DNA of 61,484 nucleotides, taken from the NCBI RefSeq assembly GCF_001418335.1, contig NZ_LIPP01000026.1, positions 1 to 61,484 on the forward strand, written 5' to 3'. The notes below the pieces were generated by a model. That model worked only from the letters and a program-made list of their open reading frames with translations, had not been told where the DNA came from and ran no database searches. This stretch comes from Streptomyces aurantiacus (GTDB lineage: Bacteria; Actinomycetota; Actinomycetes; Streptomycetales; Streptomycetaceae). The first letter of the stretch is position 1, and each line of letters starts with the position of its first letter. Shown in pieces: positions 8,429-14,849 of the stretch. A program made the position numbers and the translations under genes.

Positions 8429-8458
8429 ACCATAGCGCATTACGTACGCTGTACGTAA
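8429..8458 (-). promoter_or_regulatory. Leaderless promoter of the drrAB-like operon
   Basis: Minus-strand -35 TTACGT (8458-8453), 18 bases, -10 TATGGT (8434-8429), then six bases to the ATG. The -35 lies inside the palindromic operator, so repressor binding would block polymerase. Confidence 0.5.
8440..8458. promoter_or_regulatory. TetR operator between the divergent exporter and regulator genes
   Basis: Perfect inverted repeat TTACGTAC-GCT-GTACGTAA, 8-base arms with a 3-base centre. It is placed between the exporter and tetR starts as expected for an autoregulating TetR repressor. Confidence 0.75.
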
Positions 8459-8485
8459 CTAGGATGGTGGCGACAGGATCCACCG

Positions 8486-9220
8486 ATGGCAGGGCTGGCG
8501 ACACCGATGGCAGGACATGCCGACGTACCCGAAGTGATCTGGGCCCGACCCGAGCGGACCGGGCGCGGCCCGCGGCCCGCGTTCACCCGGGCCGACATCG
8601 CGGACGCGGCGGTGCGGATCGCTGACGCGCAGGGGCTCGGCGCCGTGACGATGCGTCACGTGGCGGCCGAACTGGGCTGCGGGACGATGTCGCTCTACAA
8701 CTACGTGCCGCGCAAGGAGGACCTGTACGAGCTGATGGTCGACGCCGTCGGCGCCGAGCACGAGTTGTGGGAGCCGGCGGGGGACTGGCGGGCCGACATG
8801 CTGCGGGTCGCGCGTCAGACGCGTGCGCTGATGTACCGGCATCCCTGGGTGCCGGCTCTGATGTCACCGGTGTACGGCTTCAGCCCGCATGCCCTGCGGT
8901 ATCTGGAGCACTGCCTGGCCTGCCTGGACTCCTTCGACGGCACGTACGGGACCAAGTTCGAGCTGATCGCGATGGTCAACGGCGTGGTCACGACGTACGT
9001 CGGGAACGAGCTGGCGACGGCCGAGCGGGTGCGGGCGCTGCCGTGGTCGGAGGAGCAGGAGAACGCGGTGCGGGGCGCCTATCTGGGCAGCCAGGTGGCG
9101 AGTGGGGCGTATCCGCGGATGGCCGCGGCGTTCATGGAGGACGCCGGGCCGATCGATCTGGAGGCGGTGTTCCGGCGGGCGCTCGATCGGGTGCTCGACG
9201 GGTTCGACCCGTCGCGCTGA
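8486..9220 (+). CDS. TetR-family regulator divergent from the DrrAB-like exporter
   Basis: 244 residues. N-terminal helix-turn-helix at about 34-75 (FTRADIADAAVRIADAQGLG, VTMRHVAAELGCGTMSLYNY). The C-terminal ligand domain (about 90-240) resembles TetR_C_1 of antibiotic-responsive repressors (WRADMLRVARQTRALMYRHP, HALRYLEHCLACLDSF). A TAGGAT -10-like box lies at 8460-8465. The ATG at 8486 was chosen; Met at 8507 is an alternative because ribosome sites are weak for both. Inferred: represses the divergent exporter and itself through the 19-bp palindrome and its second copy. Confidence 0.9.
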   Translation: MAGLATPMAGHADVPEVIWARPERTGRGPRPAFTRADIADAAVRIADAQGLGAVTMRHVAAELGCGTMSLYNYVPRKEDLYELMVDAVGAEHELWEPAGDWRADMLRVARQTRALMYRHPWVPALMSPVYGFSPHALRYLEHCLACLDSFDGTYGTKFELIAMVNGVVTTYVGNELATAERVRALPWSEEQENAVRGAYLGSQVASGAYPRMAAAFMEDAGPIDLEAVFRRALDRVLDGFDPSR

Positions 9221-9234
9221 GCCGCTTCGGCGGC
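9221..9234 (+). terminator. UUCG tetraloop hairpin after tetR
   Basis: GCCGC-TTCG-GCGGC directly after the tetR stop codon: a five-pair stem with an extra-stable UUCG loop and no T-run. A plausible terminator between convergent genes. Confidence 0.5.
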
Positions 9235-9305
9235 GCCCCGCGGCGTTTGGTCCGTGCCCTCCGCCGTGCCCTCTGCCGTGCCCCCGCGCCCCGGCGGCGA
9301 TCAGC

Positions 9306-10631
9306 CTAGAGCAGGGCGAACTGGCCCTCCGGGCCCTCTTCGGGGTGGTTCAGGACCGAGGCCGGGCGGCGGGTGGAGTCGGGCGGCGGGAGTACGCCCG
9401 CCTTGCGCAGGTCGGTTGCCGTGACGGTGGTGTGCCGGGTGTGCTGACTGTGCTGGGTGTGTCGGAACAACTCCGGTTGCTGCGTGCGGAGTTCGGCCAG
9501 CAGGGTCAGCACCGTCACCAGTTCCAGCAGTTCCGACGTCCAGGGCTGGGGCCATGTCGTGGGGCGGATGGCCTCCAGCGTGCCGGGCTCGGGGCGGGTG
9601 ATCCGGTTGGCGAACCACTGGTCCAGGACGCGGACGCCGCCCACCTCGAAGTCCCAGGCGGCGGGCGGTACGGGGGAGATGCGGCCCTCGTCGAGGCCGA
9701 GGGTCTCCTCCTCGCGGTCGTAGCGCTGTTCGAGCGGGAAGGGCGGCAGCGGGGCCCGCACGTAGGGGCGACGGCCGCCGGGCAGCTTGGGGCGCTCGCC
9801 GTCGCGGCGCATCAGCCACAGCATGCGGTGGCCCAACTCGGTGCCCTGGGCCCACAGTTCGGGGTCGGCCGTGAGGGGGACGGTGGGTCCGTTCGGCCCC
9901 GGGCGCGCGGTCGCGACCGTCCAGGCGAGCACATCGAGGGGGGTGAGGGGATGGCCCAGCCGCTCGGAGAGAAGCTCCAACAGGCCGGGCGCCAGGTTCG
10001 GTTCGAGGCCGCCGGGGCGCCGGTACAGCGGCCTGACCCGGCCGGGGCGGGCGGCGGGGGCGGTTTTCGCCTGTGAACTCCTCTGCGGGTTCGTCTGCGG
10101 ATTCGTCTGGGGGTTCGTCTGCGCGGTCTGCAGTGGATTCCGCTGTGGGTTCCTCTGCTGGTTCCGCGGCTGCGGCGGGACGACCGGCAGCACGGACGAG
10201 ACGAGGAGCGCGGGACCGTCGGGTGCGGGTGACTGCTCGACCGCGAACACCTGGTGCTCGTCCGCCACCCGCCAGAGCTCCGGCCGCGCCGCGTCGATCA
10301 GCCGGTGGTCGGGAATCAGCCACTGTTCGTCGAACGGCCCGACCAGGACCCGTACCGGCTCCGCGCAGGGCCCCGACGCGCGCGCCAACCGGCCCGTTCC
10401 GGAGGCGTGACCGGGCAACTGCCCCACCGCCGAGTGCAGGGTCCGCGCGCGGGTGGCGCCGAACAACGCCTCGCGGTCGGGCCCCTCCGCCTCCAGGAGG
10501 GCGTCCCACCGGGCTTTCAGGGACGCCGAGTCGGGCGCCGTCGGCCACGCCCGGCCCAGCCGGGGAGGTGCGACGGACCACGGCATCAGGTCCGCGAGCA
10601 GCGGAGCGTCGTCGTGCGTCACGCTCGGCAT
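9306..10631 (-). CDS. Type ISP restriction/modification C-terminal-domain-like protein
   Basis: 441 residues from Met at 10631 (upstream caggag). The C-terminal part resembles the specificity domain of type ISP restriction enzymes: RVRPLYRRPGGLEPNLAPGL, LTPLDVLAWTVATARPG, YDREEETLGLDEGRISPVP and WDFEVGGVRVLDQWFANR. Helicase, nuclease and methyltransferase motifs are absent, so it cannot be a complete ISP enzyme. A Gln/Asn/Pro low-complexity insert (NPQRNPLQTAQTNPQTNPQ, about 172-192) splits it. It lies 41 bases after a GntR regulator. The biological role is unknown; the family assignment is from memory and moderate. Confidence 0.6.
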   Translation of the reverse strand: MPSVTHDDAPLLADLMPWSVAPPRLGRAWPTAPDSASLKARWDALLEAEGPDREALFGATRARTLHSAVGQLPGHASGTGRLARASGPCAEPVRVLVGPFDEQWLIPDHRLIDAARPELWRVADEHQVFAVEQSPAPDGPALLVSSVLPVVPPQPRNQQRNPQRNPLQTAQTNPQTNPQTNPQRSSQAKTAPAARPGRVRPLYRRPGGLEPNLAPGLLELLSERLGHPLTPLDVLAWTVATARPGPNGPTVPLTADPELWAQGTELGHRMLWLMRRDGERPKLPGGRRPYVRAPLPPFPLEQRYDREEETLGLDEGRISPVPPAAWDFEVGGVRVLDQWFANRITRPEPGTLEAIRPTTWPQPWTSELLELVTVLTLLAELRTQQPELFRHTQHSQHTRHTTVTATDLRKAGVLPPPDSTRRPASVLNHPEEGPEGQFALL

Positions 10632-10672
10632 CGTACGACGTGGCTCCTGGGCGGCGACCGGGTCCCGCACGG

Positions 10673-11422
10673 TCAGTGGGCGTCGAGGGTGACCGTGAAC
10701 GAGAAACGGTCGCCCCGGTAGTGGATGCGGGCCACGTCAAGGGCCCGGCCGTCCTCGCCGTGCACGATGCCCGTGTAGTGCAGGATCGGGCTCAGCAGCG
10801 GGACCTGGAGCAGCCGGGCGGTCTCCGGGTCGGCGAGCCGTGCCTCGACGGTGTCGGTGATCTGGCCGATCCTCGCCCCCGCGACGTCGCGCAGGACCTT
10901 GGTCATGGGCCAGCGGACCAGGTCCTCGGGGTCGAACAGGGCCGCCAGTTCGGGCCGTACGTAGTTGCGCGCGTGGTTGGTCGGCTCACCGGTCTTCTCG
11001 TCGCTGCGCAGCCGGTGGTACGTCGCCACCTCCGCCAGGTCCGGGAAGTACTCGGAGAGGTCGCCCGACACGGGCGCGCTCCCCTGGTCCAGCAGTTCTG
11101 TCGTCATGCCCGACTGCTGGGCCACGATGGCGTCCACCGAGCCGAGAAGGCGAACCGGCGCGCCCCGGACGGCGCTCGGCTCGATGAACGTGCCGCGCCT
11201 TCGATGGCGGGTGATGAGTCCTTCGTCCTCCAGCTCCTTGAGCGCCTGCCGCATGGTCAGCACGCTCACCCCGTAGTGCTCCGCCAGTTGCTCCTCGGTG
11301 GGCAGGCGCAGCGAATCCCGCGGCGACCGTCCGAGTATCGAGGCGCGCAGGGACTGCGACACCTGGTACCAGAGCGGCAGCTTGCGGTTCAGGACGATCG
11401 AGTCCGGAGCGAAGGAGGTCAC
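10673..11422 (-). CDS. GntR-family (HutC-type, UTRA domain) transcriptional regulator
   Basis: 249 residues from GTG 11422. The winged helix (about 10-75) has LPLWYQVSQSLRASILG, LPTEEQLAEHYGVSVLTMRQ and ALKELEDEGLITRHRRRGTF. The rest is a UTRA ligand domain (VATYHRLRSDEKTGEPTNHA, ILHYTGIVHGEDGRALDVAR). HutC-type regulators sense small molecules such as catabolic intermediates. It sits 131 bases downstream of hmgA on the same strand, so control of aromatic amino acid breakdown is plausible but unproven. The start is uncertain because no clear ribosome site precedes it. Confidence 0.88.
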   Translation of the reverse strand: MTSFAPDSIVLNRKLPLWYQVSQSLRASILGRSPRDSLRLPTEEQLAEHYGVSVLTMRQALKELEDEGLITRHRRRGTFIEPSAVRGAPVRLLGSVDAIVAQQSGMTTELLDQGSAPVSGDLSEYFPDLAEVATYHRLRSDEKTGEPTNHARNYVRPELAALFDPEDLVRWPMTKVLRDVAGARIGQITDTVEARLADPETARLLQVPLLSPILHYTGIVHGEDGRALDVARIHYRGDRFSFTVTLDAH

Positions 11423-11538
11423 GAGGGTATCCGTACCGGTCGCGGGCGTTCGGTGCAACGGGAGGTGATGAGTGGTCTCGGATGGTCTTGGGCGGTCACG
11501 CATGGGCCGTGAGCGGTCACGAGCGGCTGTGGGGTGCC

Positions 11539-11566
11539 GTCACCGCCGGTCGGTCACCGCCGGTCG
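11539..11566. repeat. Direct repeat of 14 bp at the end of hmgA
   Basis: Two perfect adjacent copies of gtcaccgccggtcg. The second overlaps the hmgA stop codon, so the C-terminal residues come from repeat sequence. Confidence 0.7.
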
Positions 11567-13020
11567 GCCGGTCGGAAATGGCGCTGGAGGCCCCGCCACA
11601 CGTCGTCGTACCCGGTCTGCAGATGCTCCGCGCGGGCGGCCTGCGCGGTGGCGGTGACCGGCCAGCGCGTCTCGAACATGAAGGCCAGCCCGTCGTCGAC
11701 CTTCTGCGGCCGCAGCTCGGCGGCGCTCGCCCGCTCGAACGTCTCCCGGTCGGGACCGTGCGCCGACATCATGTTGTGCAGCGAACCGCCGCCCGGCACG
11801 AAGCCCCCTTCCCCGGCGGCCTTCGCGTCGTAGGCGCCCTCGACGAGCCCCATGTACTCGCTCATCACGTTCCGGTGGAAGTAGGGCGGCCGGAAGGTGT
11901 CCTCGCCCACCAGCCAGCGGGGCGCGAAGACCACGAAGTCGACTCCGGCCAGGCCCGGGGTGTCGGACGGCGACGTCAGCACGGTGAAGATCGACGGGTC
12001 GGGATGGTCGTAGCTGATGGTGCCCATCACATTGAAGAGGCGCAGATCATAGACGTACGGCACATGGCTGCCGTGCCAGGCGACAACGTCCAGCGGCGAG
12101 TGGTTGTACAGCGCCGTCCAGAGGTTGCCGCAGAACTTGTTGACCACCTCCACCTGCCCCGCCGTGCCCCCGTCGTTCCCATGGTCCCCACCGTCCCCGT
12201 CCCCGTCGTCCTCGTACGCGGCGACCGGGGCCCGGAAGTCCCGGGCGTTGGCGAGACCGTTGGCGCCGATCGGGCCGAGGTCGGGGAGTCGGAAGGGCGC
12301 CCCGTAGTTCTCGCACACATAGCCCCGTGCGGTCGGGCTCTGCCCGCCGTCGGACGCGGCGCCCAGCAGGTCCACACGGAAGCGCACCCCACGAGGAATC
12401 AGCGCCACATGTCCCGGCTCCACATGCAGCAGCCCGAACTCCGTGCGCAGCAGCAGCCCGCCGTGCTCCGGCACGATCAGCAGCTCGCCGTCGGCGTCGC
12501 TGAACACCCGCTCCATCGACGAGTTGGCGTGATATAGGTGCACGGCCATGCCGGTGCGCTGTGTGGCGTCGCCGTTGCCGCCGAGGGTCCACAGGCCCGC
12601 CAGGAAGTCGGTACCCGGAGCGGGCTCCGGCAGCGGGTCCCAGCGCAGCCGGTTCGGGTCCGGCACCGTCTCCGTGAAGGGAGCCGAACGCAGGGCGCCG
12701 TTGTCGGTGCGGGTGAACGCGGGGTGCGCGGCCGAAGGGCGGATCCGGTACAGCCACGAGCGGCGGTTGTGCGCCCTCGGCTCGGTGAACGCCGACCCGC
12801 TCAGCTGTTCCGCGTACAGCCCGAGCGGGACCCGCTGCGGCGAGTTGCGGCCGTGCGGGAGCGCGCCCGGGACCGCCTCCGAACTGTGCTCGTTGCCGAA
12901 CCCGGAGAGATACGTCAGCGCTTCGGCGGTCCTCCGCGATGCCTCGGCGGTCTTCCGCAACGCTTCGACGGTCTTCCGCGGTGCCTCGGTGCCGTTGCGC
13001 GTGCGCGCGTCCCCAGTCAT
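11554..13020 (-). CDS. hmgA: Homogentisate 1,2-dioxygenase
   Basis: 488 residues. Opens the ring of homogentisate to maleylacetoacetate in tyrosine and phenylalanine breakdown, in the cytoplasm. Seen: the N-terminal family motif [20 protein letters not shown] (about 35-54), the active-site stretch [20 protein letters not shown] with iron ligands His382 and Glu388, and [15 protein letters not shown] with the third ligand His421. All catalytic residues are present. Two oddities: a repeated KTxEA segment at residues 15-35 encoded by 21-bp DNA repeats, and an Asp/Gly loop (about 270-285). Maleylacetoacetate isomerase and fumarylacetoacetase are not adjacent. Confidence 0.97.
   Translation of the reverse strand: MTGDARTRNGTEAPRKTVEALRKTAEASRRTAEALTYLSGFGNEHSSEAVPGALPHGRNSPQRVPLGLYAEQLSGSAFTEPRAHNRRSWLYRIRPSAAHPAFTRTDNGALRSAPFTETVPDPNRLRWDPLPEPAPGTDFLAGLWTLGGNGDATQRTGMAVHLYHANSSMERVFSDADGELLIVPEHGGLLLRTEFGLLHVEPGHVALIPRGVRFRVDLLGAASDGGQSPTARGYVCENYGAPFRLPDLGPIGANGLANARDFRAPVAAYEDDGDGDGGDHGNDGGTAGQVEVVNKFCGNLWTALYNHSPLDVVAWHGSHVPYVYDLRLFNVMGTISYDHPDPSIFTVLTSPSDTPGLAGVDFVVFAPRWLVGEDTFRPPYFHRNVMSEYMGLVEGAYDAKAAGEGGFVPGGGSLHNMMSAHGPDRETFERASAAELRPQKVDDGLAFMFETRWPVTATAQAARAEHLQTGYDDVWRGLQRHFRPADRR
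12915..12995. repeat. 21-bp tandem repeats inside hmgA
   Basis: About three to four imperfect copies of a 21-bp unit (gcctcggcggtcttccgcga and variants) encode the repeated seven-residue motif RKTAEAL near the HmgA N-terminus. They are in frame. Confidence 0.75.
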
Positions 13021-13040
13021 GGTCGCTCCCTCGTTCCCGA

Positions 13041-13063
13041 TTCCTATGTATCACCGTAGGATT
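13041..13063. promoter_or_regulatory. Imperfect palindrome upstream of hmgA
   Basis: GATTCCTA and TAGGATTC flank a 10-base centre (7 of 8 arm positions pair), 20-40 bases before the hmgA start. Candidate operator, possibly for the GntR regulator downstream. Confidence 0.35.
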
Positions 13064-13201
13064 CGGCGGATCGGTGCGCAAGGGGGACCCTTCCGTGCCC
13101 GGCGGGGAGTGGCGCGATCACGCCGCCCGCACCACGGGAGTACCCAAGAACCCGACTCAAGGGGGATCCCGACTGTCAGACCGGTGTTCTAATCTCCGGG
13201 C

Positions 13202-13879
13202 ATGTCGTGGACCCGCCCCTTCCTCACCGCGCTCGCGGTCTGTGCCCTGTTCGGTGCCCTTCTCGTCGGAGCGACGGGCTGTGAATCCGGCGGCGCGCGC
13301 CAGAAGGACGAGGTGCGGCCGTCACCGGTGGGCAAGGTGCTGAAGGACACGGACGAGGAGGGGCGGCACTACCGTGAGATCGACAAGGAGAGCGCACCGG
13401 AAGTCGCGATCGAGATACAGCCCGACACCGACGACGGCTGGGACGTCCGGCTGACCGTCCACGACTTCCGGTTCTCACCGGCCGGTACGCGCAAGAAGGC
13501 CGAACCGGGCCGCGGGTACGCCCTGCTCCGGCTGGACGGCCGCCCCCTGTCCTTCCTGCGCAGCTCGGACCACCACCTCGCGGGCAACGTTGTCTCGCGC
13601 GGCACCCACCAGGTGACGGTGCGCCTGCACGCCGACGACGACACGGTGTGGGCGGTCGATGGAGCCCCCGTCGGCAGCACCGCCGACATCACGGTGTCCG
13701 ACTCGGCCCCGACGCACGAGGAACAGACAACGACCGGAACGGTGACCGGCACGACGACCGGCACGGCGACCGGCACAGCGGCCGGCACGCGGGCCGACGA
13801 GGCCGTCCCGGCCGTCACGACCAGTGGCCCGCCGCCTCTTGGCCGAGTGGCAGGCGAGTCGCCGCTGAACGGCAGCTGA
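13202..13879 (+). CDS. Putative lipoprotein with Thr/Gly-repeat tail
   Basis: 225 residues. The signal peptide FLTALAVCALFGALLVGATG ends at a lipobox-like ATGC (Cys27), so export and lipidation are likely. Residues about 60-170 form a compact beta-rich domain (VAIEIQPDTDDGWDVRLTVH, GTHQVTVRLHADDDTVWAVD). The tail is a TTGTATGT-type repeat (about 180-195). A TAATCT box at 13190-13195 lies six bases before the ATG with no ribosome site, which suggests a leaderless transcript. No family recognised. Confidence 0.8.
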   Translation: MSWTRPFLTALAVCALFGALLVGATGCESGGARQKDEVRPSPVGKVLKDTDEEGRHYREIDKESAPEVAIEIQPDTDDGWDVRLTVHDFRFSPAGTRKKAEPGRGYALLRLDGRPLSFLRSSDHHLAGNVVSRGTHQVTVRLHADDDTVWAVDGAPVGSTADITVSDSAPTHEEQTTTGTVTGTTTGTATGTAAGTRADEAVPAVTTSGPPPLGRVAGESPLNGS

Positions 13880-13953
13880 ACGGCAGATGAGTGGCACGGG
13901 CACCGACTTCGTACACAAGGGCACGCTTCACCGGACTCCGGCGGAAAGGCATC

Positions 13954-14574
13954 ATGAAGCCTGTGCCTCCTGCGACCTCGCTGCGCCGCGCGCCCGTCCA
14001 GCGCCGTAGCGCCGAAAGACTCACCCGTATCCTCGACGCCTGCGCCGACCTCCTGGACGAAGTCGGTTACGACGCCCTGAGCACCCGCGCGGTCGCCCTG
14101 CGCGCCGGGGTGCCCATAGGGTCCGTCTACCGCTTCTTCGGCAACAAGCGGGCCATGGCCGACGCGCTCGCGCAGCGCAACCTCGACATCTACACCGAGC
14201 GGGTCAGCCGCCGCCTCCAGGAGACCGGGGCAGGGGCGGGCTGGCGGGTGGCCGTGGACGCGATCCTCGACGAGTACATCGCCATGAAGCGCACCGCGCC
14301 CGGCTTCTCCCTCGTCGACTTCGGCAACCAGATACCGGTCGGCACCCGCGACGCCGAACCCAACACGCGCGTCGCCGACGGTCTGACCGACATGCTGTCC
14401 GCCTTTCTCGACCGCGCCCCCGACGACGACCTCCGGCGCAGCTCGCTCATCGCGGTCGAGGCCGCGGACACCCTCGTCCAACTCGCCTTCCGCCTCAGCC
14501 CGTCGGGCGACGAACGGGTCATAGAGGAGACACGGGAACTGCTACGGGCGTATCTGTCACGCTCGCTCGACTGA
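13954..14574 (+). CDS. TetR-family regulator
   Basis: 206 residues from ATG 13954, preceded by ggaaagg. The helix-turn-helix (about 20-60) reads RLTRILDACADLLDEVGYDA, LSTRAVALRAGVPIGSVYRF. The C-terminal ligand domain has YTERVSRRLQETGAGAGW and PGFSLVDFGNQIPVG. It lies 74 bases downstream of the lipoprotein and upstream of the molybdopterin oxidoreductase, all on the plus strand. Targets are unknown; the palindrome at 14785 belongs to a motif shared with other loci and need not be its site. Confidence 0.88.
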   Translation: MKPVPPATSLRRAPVQRRSAERLTRILDACADLLDEVGYDALSTRAVALRAGVPIGSVYRFFGNKRAMADALAQRNLDIYTERVSRRLQETGAGAGWRVAVDAILDEYIAMKRTAPGFSLVDFGNQIPVGTRDAEPNTRVADGLTDMLSAFLDRAPDDDLRRSSLIAVEAADTLVQLAFRLSPSGDERVIEETRELLRAYLSRSLD

Positions 14575-14619
14575 TCGGGTGGGCTGACCCACGCGGTGCG
14601 CGCCCGGTAGGCCCACCGG

Positions 14620-14659
14620 GCGTGAGGCGTGAGGCGTGAGGCGTGAGGCGTGAGGTGTG
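14620..14659. repeat. Heptanucleotide tandem repeat (GCGTGAG)5
   Basis: Five uninterrupted copies of GCGTGAG plus degenerate flanks (to about 14687), in the 275-base gap between tetR and the molybdopterin oxidoreductase. The rest of that gap holds the palindrome at 14785-14800; I see nothing else in it. Confidence 0.85.
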
Positions 14660-14784
14660 GGACCGGGCGTGAGGCGCGGGGCGCGAGTGTGGGGCCCGCC
14701 GGTACGTCGACATGTCGGCGTACCTTCGTGGATCGCCCCGTACGCGAATGTGCGACCGGACCCCCGCGACCCCTCCCCACCGTC

Positions 14785-14800
14785 CATACCGGTCGGTATG
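14785..14800. promoter_or_regulatory. Palindromic TetR-type operator upstream of the molybdopterin oxidoreductase
   Basis: Perfect inverted repeat CATACCG-GT-CGGTATG. The minus strand contains the 13-base word CATACCGACCGGT also found at 38315 and 46228. A TATGCT -10-like box (14797-14802) overlaps its right arm. Confidence 0.7.
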
Positions 14801-14849
14801 CTGGGCTCGGCCAGTGCGTCACCGTTGCCGCCACCCCTCCGGAGGACCC

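Noticed and set aside
8423..8485. Riboswitch or attenuator before the ABC exporter
   Set aside because: The symmetry is best explained as a DNA operator, and the likely leaderless transcript leaves no RNA for a riboswitch.
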